The notes: generated by a model not told the origin, from the letters alone. A DNA stretch of 64,000 nt from Anisodus tanguticus (GCA_034509755.1 CM067539.1:26622501-26686500); one strand, 5' to 3'. Positions 36,426 through 48,246 are shown, counted from the stretch's first letter. Translations and numbers: made by a program.

Positions 36426-36700
36426 CGGCTACTAAGGCATCTTAGCCGAGTTGTCAGTTAGAGGTACGACTGGGACCCACTCAGATGCAGATGCCTCAAC
36501 GACCAAGTCAAAAGGGTTTTCAGACCACTATAAGCGATAACGACCAACAACAACTAAAAGAAAGGGCCATTATCCGAGCAAGATGAGTAGAGGGCGAGAA
36601 AATCGACACCACCTCCTCCATAGTTGGCCGTTGAACTTAGTGGGTTACTCGATGGCTGACATGGGGGGCACGTTTGTACTATTTTTTTCCTTTTTTGTAC

Positions 36701-36708
36701 TATAAATA
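36701..36708 (+). promoter_or_regulatory. TATA box, probable retroelement LTR promoter
   Basis: TATAAATAGGG is followed about 20-45 bases later by CATAATCAATCAAAC, a layout common in plant gypsy LTRs between U3 and R. The limits of that LTR could not be fixed. Confidence 0.5.
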
Positions 36709-37078
36709 GGGTTATTCTTTGTATATATACACATAATCAATCAAACAAATCAAATCTTATCTATCTTTATCTTTTATCCCTTACTTTATCCTTTACTTTT
36801 ACTTTACTCAGTTGTATTCATGTTTCTTACCTCTTAGTTTACTCACACCACCGTCCTAACACTTTCTAGAGTAGTTGGGGAACCCATTGCTGGAAATTAG
36901 AGTTCCATTTCCAGCCCAAATCGCTTAAGTTAAGGAATCAATTTTTCTCCTGATTTCATCAGCCAATAAAACGGCAGAAGGCAGAATTTGGGGCAAAAAC
37001 AAATTTTGCACGCCCAGTGGGACCATAGGTGAATTAATCGCAAAATTTGATTCTCCAGGTCAGGATCATTCTTGGCGT

Positions 37079-38004
37079 ATGTGCCTAAGGTCCAGTAAGA
37101 AAATGAACCTCGAGTCCAGTCCACATCCTAAACAAAATCCTACCAGAAGGAACAACGAACCAGCATCCTCCTCGGGTATGCCTACATCGGTGGATATCCC
37201 TCCACTTCCCCCATCAACCCAAGTCGTGGAAGAATATAGCCAATCTGATGGTCCAACCATAATGGCCACGTCTTTTATTAGACAACAGATCGACTCGGGC
37301 ATCCACGACATTACGTACCAAGTTTCTAAACAATTGGCTAACATTGTGAAGCCGATGGTACATAATGAGGTTCAGCAAGCGAGGGAGATGGACACCAACC
37401 GAATGCACCAAGGAGAATGTTCGGCTAGTTCTGCTATCCCTCTGATGAGCGGTGTTGTTCAACATGAGACCGTGACTTCCGGTGTTATTCCTCAATCGCA
37501 TGTGCATCAGCCAGTGCCCACTCAGGCGCAACCGATAGCACACCTAGGAACACAAGCCCAATCGCCTGGCAACCAGTACACTGCATGGTCGCCGTCGAAC
37601 CTTGGGGGGAAAATGTGCCACTTGACCAAGCGAGTCTGCAGTATGGGCATATCAACATGGCTCGAAAACCAGTTCAGGCTCCAAGACACTTTGGATTGCC
37701 GCCCGTTATGCCATACATTTCTACGAGCGACCCTACGATGCAGGCGAACAATGTTGGCCAGTCGAATTGGCAGTCGATGGCCCCTGACTATGACTTAGCT
37801 CGGCTATCTGGTGACGCTGTTTACAGCGGAATACCATTCCAACAGTCATTTCCAGTACCCAATCCATACCTTTCAGGAAGTGTAAACTTTCCAAGAATGG
37901 CTGACGTCCGAGAAGAGCAGCCACAGAACTCCGTTTCACCTTATCCTCATACTCCGTTAGCCGTTCTAGGAGCTCAGGTTGCAGACTTTAGTGGCCATAC
38001 CTAA
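37079..38004 (+). pseudogene. Gypsy gag, N-terminal part (two overlapping frames)
   Basis: Frame 37079-37798 begins MCLRSSKKMNLESS and is rich in Pro, Ser and Gln, with a PTIMATSFIRQQID helix. Frame 37585-38004 continues after a frameshift near 37600. There is no zinc knuckle in this part. Assignment rests on position upstream of the gag core. Confidence 0.55.
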
Positions 38005-38538
38005 CATCAGCCATGGGGCATTAGCCCACCTATTGGTAATGGCCAGTAGACCACCTACAACCTTTAAAATCCTGTCCAACAAAGTGCATAATGGAGGCCG
38101 CCAGTGCAGAAGGCGACCAGCCGAATCCAGTCGAGAATCGGCAGGGGGCGTCACAGCTGATAAACCCGAAGATTATTGCTAATACCATGCGGAGGTACTT
38201 TGGCATCCAACTGAAACCTTTGGATAGGCTTGTTTATAAGAAGCCATATCCCGATTGAGTATATCGGATAGTATCTTTGCCGAGGGGCTTCAAAACACCA
38301 TAGTTTGCCATTTTCTCTGGCAATGATGGCAAATCCACTATCGAGCACATCAGTAGATTTACTCCCATGCGACAAGGCTGGCCAGAATGAGTATCACAAG
38401 TTGCAGTTATTCCCTCTCTCTTTAACGGGAACAACCTTTGCATGGTACTCCTCTTTGACTTCTGATTCCACATAGATCTGGGCTGACATGGAGGATTGCT
38501 TCCATAATAGGTTCTATTAGCCCCAATCTCAGGTTACC
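38005..38538 (+). pseudogene. Gypsy gag, decayed capsid N-terminal region
   Basis: No frame stays open. Readable scraps on the plus strand near 38390-38470 (KLQLFPLSLTGTTFAWYS) match the capsid-like domain of plant gypsy Gag, where LSL..TAF.W is typical. Confidence 0.55.
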
Positions 38539-38781
38539 GTGACTGATCTAACGAATCTCAAGCAGCAAGTCGATGAATCGACTGCCGATTTTATCGAGAG
38601 ATTCAGAAAGAAGGTTGGAAAATGCACTGTACACTTCCCCGAGTCTGAGTGCGCCCACATGATAATCAACAACATGCACCCTCAGTTAAAAGAGAAGCTG
38701 GTAGGACAATCCCGCTCTGACCTGAGCCAGTTAGACGAAAAGGCTAGCCAAATAGAGCAGTATGTCCAGGAGAAGGAGTGA
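38539..38781 (+). pseudogene. Gypsy gag capsid-like core
   Basis: An 80-residue frame with LTNLKQQVDESTADFIERF and later MHPQLKEKLVG fits the C-terminal half of the retrotransposon Gag domain, where Q...ES..DF..RF is conserved. It ends at a stop; the following gag sequence is in another frame. Confidence 0.75.
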
Positions 38782-38945
38782 AGAAGAGCCAGCCGAAATC
38801 GAGGCTCCCACTTGGTATCAATCATTGAAGTGGATGAGTCTGACTTAGAGTCAGCCGATTGCATGACAGACGCAATGGTGGCCGAGATTGTGAGGGGTAA
38901 GGTTTACTCAGCCTTAAAAGCCTTAAAGCCGTAAAAAGAAAGGAG

Positions 38946-40679
38946 ATGAGTCCATCCGATGACAGGGTCAGGTACTCGTTTGACATCACGAAGGCAGATC
39001 AGATCTTTGATCATCTGCTCAAAGACAAGCAAATTTGGCTGCTTGATGGTCATAGGATTTCGCCTGCCGATGAACTCAAAGATAAGAAGTATTGTAAGTG
39101 GCATAATTCATACAGTCACTCTACTTCTAATTGCGTGATCTTCAGAAAGGCGATCCAAAATGGCATCAAGGAGGAGAGGTTTAAGCTAGCCGACAAGAGT
39201 ATGGCTGAAATGTCCATTGATACCGACCCCTTTCCCGCAGTACCAATATCTATGGTATCTTTTGCTAAGCCCGATGAGTCAAGGGACAACAAAGGAAAAC
39301 ATCCGATGAAAAGGGTATGGGTTCCAAAGAAACCTACTGAATGGGAGAAGGCCACAAGGACCTCTGTGTTCAATCGGTTAGGCAGCCTACATGACATTCG
39401 TGATGACAGACAGCCAACTAGGAGCAGCTTTCATGGCCGCCCTAGATACCCGAGGGACTTCGAACGAGAACTTCATGAACAAACCATGAGGTTCAGAAGG
39501 GTCCCTATCGACGCCAGGCATAGACCTGGGGGGCAAGTATGGATGCCAACCAATTGGCAGCCGAGCATGCCTCGAATAGATGAATAACTACTCCCTAAAA
39601 CCAAATAGAGGGTGGTCGAGTTTAACATAAATGAAGGTGTTTCATCCTTACGTATCATTGCGAGAATTGAGGACCAGACGAGACCCCAGAGAATGATTAA
39701 ACCAGCCGCCAACACAGAAGAGGGGAAGTGGTATATCAATTTGGCTCCAAGAAAGAAAGAGGCACTACCGAGAGTCGCATCCAGGACTCAGAAAAGAAGG
39801 ATGCAACTTGCCAAGGCCTTGCGTAAAATGCAACAGACATTTCATCTAATTTCCAATACTAAGGAAGCCGAAATTCAGGAGATTCATGAGTCTGCCGTAG
39901 CCGAGGCTATCGAGCGGGCATTCGGCTCAGTCGCTTCAGGGGCAGTGTCGCCTGAAGGAGAGACGTCGGGTCAACCAGAGCTAGATGAACAGTCTACCGA
40001 CAACCCGATGGAGGAACCCCTACAAGAGAACGCGACCCCGGATAGACCTCTAACCAAGGCAATCCCATAGATCGTGCAGAGGATTCAGTCAGAAGATCCC
40101 CAGCCGATCCCCATTTTTCTCCAAGAAATGGAAGATATAAGCTCCTGGTCAGCCGAATTGAATAAAGAAGGAGACTTCATCCTCGATTTATTTATCCAGG
40201 ACCTGGTTAATGAGATGTGGGCATACATTGAGATGGTAAGCCTAATCCCATGTGAGTTCTGGGTGAGCCGCTCCACGCTGGATAGCCTAGAAGGTGATGT
40301 TTGCGTAGAAGACACAGAATGGGAAACAATAGTCGATACCCCAGCTAGGGACACTTTGAGCACTGTATTTTGTGCACCTACATAAAATATGGTTAAACGC
40401 CTCAAGCCCCTCTATGTGAAGGCTTACATCAACGACAAAACCATTAGCCGCGTGTTCGTAGACAATGGGGCTATGCTGAATGTGATGCCACTGCTTACTT
40501 TGAAAAGCCTCAGCAAAACCACAGAAGATCTCATCCCAACTAACATGAAAATAGCTAGCTTTATAGGAGAGGCTTCCAAAGCATTAGGGATTCTAGTTGC
40601 AAAAATCAATATCGGTCCAAAGACGGGCAGGTCTGCCTTCTTTGTAATAGATGGCAAGCCGTCCTATACCTTCGGCTAG
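38946..40679 (+). pseudogene. Gypsy gag C-terminus and retropepsin, one frame with four in-frame stops
   Basis: The frame is continuous apart from stops at about 39585, 40068, 40383 and 40677. Early on it has KKYCKWHNSYSHSTSNC, a zinc-knuckle-like C..H...H...C cluster. A long charged spacer follows. Near 40440-40660 is a retropepsin: KAYINDKTISRVFVDNGA, then a flap-like segment, then FFVIDGKPSY. The active site reads DNG rather than DTG or DSG, a variant I associate with this group of plant gypsy elements. Four stops rule out a functional polyprotein. Confidence 0.75.
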
Positions 40680-41156
40680 GACGAGACTGGATTCACACCA
40701 GTCGATGCCTTCCTTCTACTATGCATCAAAAGCTCATCTTTTGGGAAGGAGACAAGATAGAAATCGTCCCAGCGGATGATAACCCGTTCCAACTAGGGGT
40801 TCAGAACGTAGAGGTTATCCTCTATTCACCCTACGTGGCTCCTATAGCCGTCACGGAGCAGTATGAAAAAGGATCTTGGGAATCCTGTAATCTTACCTCG
40901 CGAGGGTTTGAAATAAAATAATTAGTTGAACCACGACTTACCTTGGAGGATTTAAATAGTTGAGGAAACCCAAACCGTATGTGACATGTGGCATCGACTG
41001 ATCGCTATATGTTCTGAGGCAAGGATAGCCGAGGCATCGCAGATGGGGAACCACGACAGAAAACTAGTTATGGCGGCCAACAACATTTGAGCTGCCGATA
41101 GGAATTTTATGTCTAGCTTTGTTTGTCTTTGTTTTACGCTTGTAGAAAACTCGAGT
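40680..41156 (+). pseudogene. Tail of the gypsy protease region and non-coding end
   Basis: The frame at 40721-40921 starts MHQKLIFWEGDKIEIVPAD, the block that normally follows the protease in related elements just before the RT. After 40921 no frame is recognisable. The element is cut at about 41156. Confidence 0.6.
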
Positions 41157-41235
41157 ATTATTCAATAAACGAAAGATACAAATATTAAAGAAGTCAAATA
41201 CAACACTTTTAAACACAAAAATTAGAAAATAACCT
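41157..41235. repeat. Last fragment of the Helitron-like array
   Basis: About 80 bp including CAATAAACGAAAGATACAAA and AAGAAGTCAAATACAAC, equivalent to a part found in every unit (for example 27418-27490). It is flanked by two unrelated retroelements. Confidence 0.75.
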
Positions 41236-41340
41236 AAAAGAAGGTTTTGGAGCCAACAGATCTCAACAACAACATTTGCAACTCCTCTATACTCTGATTC
41301 TGCACTCGAATGGGATAATGTGGCTTGCATCTTGACAGAC
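41236..41340 (-). pseudogene. Copia RNase H scrap
   Basis: It includes QATLSHSSAESEYRGVANV and EICWLQNLL. This is the block with the conserved SSAE(S/A)EY motif of copia RNase H, where E is catalytic. It is cut on both sides. Confidence 0.85.
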
Positions 41341-41701
41341 CATGAAACGGTGTTCTGATCGTGGTGGTACAGTGTGGGTTTCCAATGGCTTAGAGGGTTG
41401 CGGGGTTGTCGTAGGATGGTGTTGGAGACACAGTGAGAGAGACGATGACCGGTAGTGAAACCGAGACGGTGGGCCTATTGCCGGTGGTGGAAATCGTTGA
41501 CTTTTGTGACGGAGAACAGGTCGGTGACGGGGACGCAGAGATGTGGTCGGTGGTGGTGGATGTAGGTGGCAGAACCACAGAGAGGCGGTCAGCGGTGTCG
41601 GCAGTGGGCATCAGAGGTGGGTTTTGGTTGGTGGACTGACATAGTTCGCGGAGGATGACGGGAGAGATGTCAGACTCGTCAAGAAAAGTATAGTCCGTTT
41701 T
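41341..41701 (-). pseudogene. Linker between copia integrase and RT (Thr/Ser/Pro-rich)
   Basis: The minus-strand frame (41390-41611) is Ser/Thr/Pro-rich, as expected of the low-complexity region between integrase and RT in copia elements. The expected RT follows nowhere; the deletion point lies near 41340-41390. Confidence 0.55.
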
Positions 41702-42283
41702 TCAGAATTTTTTAATGTCCGAGAAAGGGAATGTGGTTTCGTTAAACGTGACGTGATGAGAGATGTGAATCTGACGGGTAGACAAGTCATAGCACAGATA
41801 GCCCCTATAATTGGACGGAAACACTATGAAGATACACGAAGTGGTTTGGGGTGCCAATTTATGAGGAGCGGTGGAGGCCAAATTGGGACAGCATAGGCAA
41901 CCGAAAATCCGAAGATGATCATAGGAGGGGATCCGTCGGTATAATATTTTGGTTGGGGTCATGTTGTGAAGAGTGCTAGTACGTAAAATATTAAGGACAT
42001 ATTCTACCATTTTGATTGCATAGACCCAGAACGAGGGAGGTAGGGAGGCATGAAACAAGAGGGTACGAATCATGTTATTTATAGTGCGGATGATTCATTC
42101 TTCTTTGCCATTTTGAGGCGAGGTGTAGGGATAGGAGAATCGAAAAACCATGCCATTATTTTTACAGAATCGGTGAAACTGCGAATTATTGAATTCACGA
42201 CCATTATCACACTGAAAAGATTTTATGGCTTTCTCAAACTGTGTTTTAATAAACATACGAAACTCGAGAAATTTGGCAAACAC
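41702..42283 (-). pseudogene. Copia integrase core and C-terminal region
   Basis: Frame 42095-42283 carries SFQCDNGREFNNS, with the second catalytic Asp, and TSPQNGKEE, with the catalytic Glu region. A stop separates it from frame 41702-42073, which carries RTLLFHASLPPSFW, RIPSYDHLRIFGCLC and HVTFNETTFPF, all typical of copia integrase ends. The first Asp block lies in decayed sequence upstream (42300-42700). Confidence 0.85.
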
Positions 42284-42705
42284 ATCTGATTTAAATTTAC
42301 GTGGTTAGACCCAAATATAATGAGAAAAATTATCTAATAAGACAAGATAATATTTATGACCGAGTGAACTAGAGATAGGAGATGTCCACAAATCAACATG
42401 AATAATATAAAAAGGGAAAAACGTAACACTTGAAGATGATTTAAAAGGTAAACGAACATGTTTGCCTAACGAGCAAGAAACACAGTACTAGGTAAGTTTC
42501 CCATTATTACATTTAATAAAATTATTGCCTCTAAGAAAATTAAAAACTGGGACACCTGGGTGGCCAAGCCTATTATGCCAAGTTGACAGAGAGATAGCAG
42601 CGAGAGATATGGGAGAGCACGATCTTGCAGTGGAGGTGGATGGGAATGGATAGAGATCCCCCGTGCTATTTCATCTCGTAAGAGGTGTCCCCGTACGAAG
42701 ATCCT
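42284..42705 (-). pseudogene. Copia pre-integrase and N-terminal integrase, decayed
   Basis: The minus strand reads through stops as LSTWHNRLGHPGVPVFNFL, the GAG-pre-integrase signature with the zinc-binding H and C residues, followed by scraps of DLWTSP and LDNFSHYIW. There is no open frame. Confidence 0.75.
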
Positions 42706-43194
42706 TCACAGTAAAACCAAAAGGGTTAAAGTCAACAGAGACGGGATTATTACGATAAATTTGCGGATAAAAATTAAGTTCTTAATGATGTTTGGGGCAT
42801 ACAGGACATTATTGAGGTAAAATGGTGGATGAGGCGGTGGTATGTAGGTGGTACCATAACCCTGGATTGGAATGCGATGACCATTTCCAACAGTAATGTA
42901 TTGAGGATGCTTTAAACGAAACAGTTTGGGAATATTACCTGCAGAGCGGGTGAGGTGAGATGTAGCGCCCGAGTCCATGTACCAATTTTTATCGGGCTGC
43001 TGCAAGTTCAAACTGCTGAAAGTCTGGCCCAAGTCAATCGGGGCCAGACTAGAAGAATGTTGTGGGAGTTGGGCCTGCATAAAGTGGGCTTGGTGCGGCT
43101 GAAACTGGGCCCAAAATACCTTGTTGCTGGAAAGGGAAGTGGGCCGAGATCGGTATAGGGAAACTGGCCCAATTCCCATTCCGCATCTGACCAA
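42706..43194 (-). pseudogene. Copia protease region
   Basis: A 162-residue frame with WYMDSGATSHLTRSAGN, where DSGA is the aspartic protease active site, then ITVGNGHRIPIQGYGTTYI and LNNVLYAPNIIKNLI. This is the standard copia retropepsin layout. The frame upstream holds the Gln/Pro-rich end of Gag. Confidence 0.85.
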
Positions 43195-43438
43195 CTGGGC
43201 CGGTCCATGCTATATATGGATTGGGCTGCTCCGGCTATTGATGTTATTGCTGGCCGCGACCCCCTTTCCCACGGCCTTTGCTACCTCGTCCACCGCCGTG
43301 GCCCCTGCCATCGAGGTTATTCCGCTTCTGATTATTTTCCGGCAGTAGGGGCTGGCCGGCGGTGATGTTATTTTGGGAAGACGTTTCGACTGCTAACGCC
43401 TTTTAATTGTGTTCGTCCTGTTTTGCACGTCAAGTTTC

Positions 43439-44089
43439 CTACAATAATAATTGCGAACGAGCTTTGTTGAAACTAGATAATGGATCGGCCTGTTGTATCA
43501 TCGTGGCTAGAGTGTCGTACTCACATTTTGGTAGGCCTGCAACTAATTGTAGGACTATCTTTGTTTCGGAAATAGGTGTGCCGACGTTGGACAATTGGTC
43601 CGCTACAAGTTTCAACTGCTTGCAATAATCGGACATGTTAGAGAAAATTTGAAGGCGTGTATTATTAAACTATTCTTCTAAATACACAACACGAGTGTGC
43701 TTATTATCTTGAATAATTTCCTCTAACTGAATCCATAACTCACGGGCCGTGGCGCCGGTTTTCATAATAGTGATGAGCAATTCCTGAGAGATATTGTCAC
43801 AAATCCACTGTTTGACAACGGTGCCTAGGCGACGCCATGTTGAGTCATCAACCTTAATAGGGCGAGGGAAGGAGTCGTCGATATGGTCAAGCACGTTATA
43901 AACACATGCATGAATACAGAATAGTTCAACCCATGGAGAATACTGACCGTTCTCTTGATCAAGAATTATAGGGATGAAGTTCTTGATGTTGGTGACGGTG
44001 AGTGCTGGATGAACATAGGGTGATTTTGGTATGGCAGGGGTGACGACGGATGAGGATGATACTGCTGTGGGGGTTGTAGGAGGAATCAT
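43439..44089 (-). pseudogene. Copia gag (two frames)
   Basis: Frame 43670-44089 (139 residues) starts MIPPTTPTAVSSSS and includes HPALTVTNIKNFIPI, GQYSPWVELF and ARELWIQLEEI. Frame 43439-43636 continues with MSDYCKQLKLVADQLSNVG and LQLVAGLPKCEYD. Together these form the UBN2/copia-type Gag. A stop or frameshift at about 43640-43670 separates them. Confidence 0.85.
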
Positions 44090-44252
44090 TATAGTGAATT
44101 ATAGTTATTTGAAGAAGGAGAAAATAAGACAAGGAAGAACAATAGTGGTGGTTCTCAGCCAATGAGTGTGGAAGCCGCCGGTGGTTGCAAGACCGAGGTG
44201 GGCGGCGAAAAAGAGAAGAAGAATTAGGGTTTTAGGGTTTCTCTTGATATCA

Positions 44253-44430
44253 TGATAGATTGTATTAATCTCCTTTGGGGAGGCTTTCTCATTAATACAA
44301 ATATATATAGTGTACAGTGTGTAGAACCCTAGTACAATAAGAATCCTCTACTTACCATAATTCTACATCACTAATTATTTACACAATAAATGGAATATAT
44401 TCTAATTATGGTGATGGGATTGAATTGGGA
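44253..44430 (-). repeat. 5' LTR of copia family X, copy 1
   Basis: The minus-strand end reads TTTGTATTAATGAGAAAG and TAATACAATCTATCA, closely matching the 3' LTR at 49112-49279. The next bases, TGATATCAAGAG, are a weak primer site. The outer limit is uncertain. Confidence 0.75.
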
Positions 44431-45590
44431 TTCTATGTGACATGTACACGTTAATACTTCTGAAGCATAAACACAAATATGAACCGTTGATAACTCTGGT
44501 GATCCATAAGCCATTGCGTCAAACCCCATTTCAGTACTCCAGATGAGACAATATACCTTTGGTAAGCTTGTCCTTCTTTCCGAGCCTCATTACCTCTTCC
44601 CTGTGAAAATCCTTCAGAAGGACAAGATCACCCTCCATGAACTCTAAGTCACGACTCATTTATCTGAACAGGACCTTTGCATGCCCTAAGTTGTCCTGAG
44701 CCACTCTTGGATAACTTTACGTCATTACGATGAGATAAACATGTTGATTGAGAGAGGGATCCACCGCTATAGTGTAGATATGATGCTATGTTAGTGTCTA
44801 GTATGAACATTCCCAGTCAAAGTATGGATGTTTATGGCCTACGAGGATATGTTTCAGATGATGTTTTCAAATGCTTACCTTATGAATATAATTGTCCTAA
44901 ATGTTGGAATTTCTCCCTCATGGATCCTTTTTACACAAATGCATGTCTTCTCAAAGACTTGCCCCGACTTTTGGAGGGAAGTCAATGAGATTTACTGAGT
45001 TTTATTGAATTTTATGAGTACAAATGTTCCTCCCGATGCAACGAGCTAGGCTCCATCCCGCCTCTTTTTTGTGGAACCCAATTTATGAATATGGTAGTGG
45101 AGTTTACAAGCTTTTACTTCATTTGCAAAGTCGGGCTGCATTCAAAAAATATATTGTATTATTTTGGCACTCTTAGAGTTGGCTCCATGATGCACCTTGT
45201 GATTTAAAGTAAATGTTATCTGTAGTTGTGATGTTTAGTCCCTTATCGAGAATTCTTTTGAGTATGATGAGACCTTCGAGTCATTTGTTGATTTATATGT
45301 TGTATGTAAGTTTATTAATTGTTGCATGATGGTATGCATATATGTGATGGTACAGAAAAACCTGAATCTCCATTATGTCTTTCATTTTGAATATGTTAAG
45401 CAAGGTTAATGGGTTCACTTAGCAGGGAATACGCCATCGTATCGATCATGACCTTCCAATTTTGGATCACGAGGAAGGATGTTGGACGTCAAAAGCTATG
45501 ACTTATAGAGGGAATCTGATGAACAAAGTTCAAATTCTAATCTCCTATATTGTCGGTCCCAAACTTAAATTGCGACTCCTCCTAGAAAGT
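44431..45590. other. Spacer between two copia copies, with a gypsy integrase scrap
   Basis: At 44550-44725, minus strand, broken frames give IQEWLRTT, SRDLEFMEGDLVLLKD and MRLGKKDKL, which match the C-terminal GPY/F-type region of gypsy integrases. The rest shows no recognisable gene; the open frame at 44788-44988 has no family resemblance that I can see. Confidence 0.5.
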
Positions 45591-45655
45591 ATTACCATAA
45601 TTATACAACATTAAATATTATAAAATATATGGAGTATATTTAATCAAGAACCTAA
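45591..45655 (-). repeat. Inverted LTR fragment of copia family X
   Basis: On the minus strand it reads ATTAAATATACTCCATATAT, as at 49129-49148, but in the orientation opposite to the copia copy that follows. It may be the outer part of copy 1's LTR, displaced by the insertion of the spacer. Confidence 0.65.
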
Positions 45656-45699
45656 TCTCCATTAGAAAACTTGCCACAGATAATTCCATCTCAATTAAT

Positions 45700-46470
45700 T
45701 TTGACCCGTTTGAGTTTTCTGTAACGGACCTACGTACCGGAAAACTCCTTACACTATGCAATAGTGAGGGGGACCTCTATCCTCTCCTATCCACGTCCGC
45801 TGCCAGTGTCACCCCTCCCACATCTCTAACTGCCTAAGTCTCTCCTCCCACAGCCTTAGCAACAATCTCTCTGTCATCTTGGCACAATAGACTTGGACAT
45901 CCTGGAGCTCCTGTTTTTAATTTTCTTCGGAACAATAATTTAATTCATTGTTCCAGCGGTAGAAACCTGCCCAACAATGTTTGTCTTGCCCTTTAGGCAA
46001 ACACGTTCGCCTTCCTTTTCGGTCTTCTTTAAGTGTTACGTTTTCTCCGTTTGATATTGTTCATGCAGATTTATGGACATCTCCTGTTATTAGTTCAATG
46101 GGTCATAATTTTTTTTTGTATTGTTAGATGACTTTTCTCACTTTATATGGATTTACCCTCTAAAGTTCAAGTCTGAAGTCTTTATCAAGTTTCTTGAATT
46201 TCGTAACTTTATCAAAACACAATTTGAAAAATCTATCAAATCACTTCAATGTGATAACAGCCGTGAGTTTAATATTTCCGCATTTCATAATTTTTGCACC
46301 AATAATGGCATGGTCTTCCGTTTCTCCTGTCCCCACACCTCACCCCAAAATGGAAAAGCCGAACAAAATCCTCCGTACTATCAACAACATGGTTCGTACC
46401 ATTCTTTTTCATGCCTCTCCCCCATCGTTCTAGGTCTATGTAGTCAAAATGGTAGAATATATCCTTAATA
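45700..46470 (+). pseudogene. Copia pre-integrase and integrase core (copy 2)
   Basis: WHNRLGHPG is at 45879-45905. After stops, frame 46121-46468 gives DDFSHFIWIYPLKFKSEVF, SLQCDNSREFNIS and HTSPQNGKAEQ. That places the D, D and E catalytic blocks in order. The usual DNG(G/R)EF reads DNSREF here. A frameshift near 46370 ends it. Confidence 0.85.
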
Positions 46471-47405
46471 TTTTACCTACCAGTACTATTCACAACAAAA
46501 CTCCCACCGAAATTCTCTGCCGTCGGATCCCCTCCTATGATCACCTTAGAATTTTTGGTTGCCTGTGCTACCCGAATCTTACCTCCACTACTCCTCATAA
46601 ATTAGCACCTCGTACCACCCCGTGTGTCTTCGTAGATTTTTCTTCTAATCATAGGGGCTATCTGTGCTATGACTTGTCCACTCGTAAAATTCACGACTCT
46701 CGTCACGTTACGTTCAACGAGACCATATTCCCATTTGCAAACATCCAAAAATTCCAAAACATGGACTATACCTTTCTAGACGAGTCTGACATCTCCTCCG
46801 TCATACTCACCAAACTCAGTCGTACCGCCACCACTGACCCAGCACTGCTAGTTTTTGCAACCACCACCCCTGCCCCTTCGTGTCTTCCCCCAGTGGCAAT
46901 ACAGTTAATTGTTGCATCCCCTGTTCTGGCAGTCACCGAAACCCATTGTTCCGGTCGACCTCTATCAGTGCCACCGGCACCAACTGTTCCGGTCGACCAC
47001 TGTTCCGGTCCACTACTACATCCCATCCATGTCCCGGCTACCACCACCGGCACTTTGCCGGATCTCACACCGGCAGCGAAAACCAGTTCAGTTATCGCAT
47101 TTCCCACCCACAGGTCTCCTTCGCCGCCGACCCCAATGTCGCAGTCCCCCACCGCACCAATTACCATCGGTCAAACCTGCCCAGCGTCCTCTCAACACCC
47201 ACCCAGCCATCGTCGTACAACCCACTCATTATTGCCGTTGATATTATCAACACCACCACCAACCCAATCACCATCACCTAGACCAACCCACCCACAACAC
47301 CACGATCTGACCCGACACCAGTTCACACCCAGCCAGTCCATGTCGCCGAACCTGACCCACTCTCACCTCTACCCCGTCGACCACGCCAGACCCCCTCCAC
47401 TGTAA
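46449..47405 (+). pseudogene. Copia integrase C-terminus and Pro/Thr-rich linker (copy 2)
   Basis: The 318-residue frame starts with MVEYILNILPTSTIHNKTPT and IPSYDHLRIFGCLCYP, then HVTFNETIFPFANI, then about 200 residues of low-complexity Pro/Thr/Ser sequence. The overlapping long frames on both strands (for example 46766-47167 and 46880-47281) are shadows of this biased linker. Confidence 0.85.
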
Positions 47406-47628
47406 CCAACCCAATTTTCGGTCCAGACCCAATTTCGAGCCCACACCTGACACCTCACCAGCCCGCAACCCGCCTAAATTCCCAACCAGCCCTTGCCCCC
47501 ACTCACCAAATGGAAACCCGTGCCCAACACAGGATTTTCAAACCCAAAGTCCAATTTAACTTATCCACACAAACTATATCCAAATTCCCAAAAATCCAAA
47601 ATTAGCCAAACTTGACCCAAATTGGAAT

Positions 47629-48246
47629 GTGGTCATGTGTGAGAAATTTAATGTTTTAACAAAACAACACACTTGGGATTTGGTTCCTAGACCGGATGGG
47701 ATGAATGTGATCCAATGCATGTGGCTTTTTCATCACAAATTGAGAGACAATGGTGACCTAGAAAGATACAAAGCGAGACTTGTGGCTAATGGTACAAATC
47801 AGCATGAGGACATTGATTGTGGTGAGACGTTCAGTCCGGTTATTAAACCGGCTACCATTCGCACAGTTCTGAGTATTGCCATGGGTAAGAATTGGTTGAT
47901 TCATCAACTTGATGTGAAAAATGTGTTTCTTCATGGGGATTTGAAAGAAACTGTTTACATGCACCAGCCGCCTGGTTTTGTCCATCCAGCGGCCCCTCAA
48001 TATGTATGACGTCTTCGTAAGTCACTTTATGGTTTGAAACATGCCCCTAGAGCATGGTATGATCGTTTTGCACAGTACATTATGCAGATTGAGTTTGTTT
48101 GCAGCAAGTTTGATAATTCTCTATTTATTTTTCATAGAGGTAGTGTTTACTATTTGTTGTTATATGTGGATGGCATTGTGCTTACTGCCTTCTCTGATTT
48201 GTTGAAAATGAGATTATTGCACTTCTTAAAACTGAATTCGCTATGA
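47629..48246 (+). pseudogene. Copia reverse transcriptase (copy 2) with one nonsense codon and a changed catalytic motif
   Basis: Frame 47629-48009 gives TWDLVPRPDGMNVIQCMW, YKARLVANG, QLDVKNVFLHGDLKE and MHQPPGF. A TGA at 48007-48009 interrupts just before KSLYGLKHAPRAWYDRF. The active-site block reads YVDG instead of YVDD, so the second catalytic Asp is lost. A frameshift follows near 48240. Confidence 0.9.

Larger units (their letters stand above)
36426..41156 (+). mobile_element. 3'-truncated Ty3/gypsy element: leader, gag and protease only
   Basis: A promoter-like TATA region (36701) precedes a leader with a CGCCCAGTGGGACC phrase near 37009 that resembles the start of the internal region of plant Tat/Ogre-type gypsy elements. 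Then come a long broken gag and a retropepsin. No reverse transcriptase or integrase is present. At 41157 the sequence returns to the array. The array DNA next to the TRIM and the TRIM's own 3' LTR are also missing, so a deletion through the 3' half is more likely than a natural gag-only element. Confidence 0.7.
41236..44430 (-). mobile_element. Short-LTR copia element (family X), copy 1, RT deleted
   Basis: On the minus strand the order is 5' LTR (about 44430 to 44253), gag, protease, integrase, linker, then a jump straight to an RNase H scrap (41340 to 41236). The RT and 3' LTR are missing. The element is the same family as the one at 45656-49279, which is in the opposite orientation. The short LTR (about 170 bp) and Gag type fit the Ale/Retrofit-like copia group; lineage is inference. 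Confidence 0.85.

Noticed and set aside
44788..44988. 66-residue frame MLVSSMNIPSQ in the spacer between copia copies
   Set aside because: No motif, no splice or promoter context, and a length that is common by chance.
46766..47281. Long Pro/Ser/Val-rich frames on both strands inside copia copy 2
   Set aside because: They arise from the Pro/Thr-rich linker between integrase and RT; only the 46449-47405 frame joins recognisable domains.
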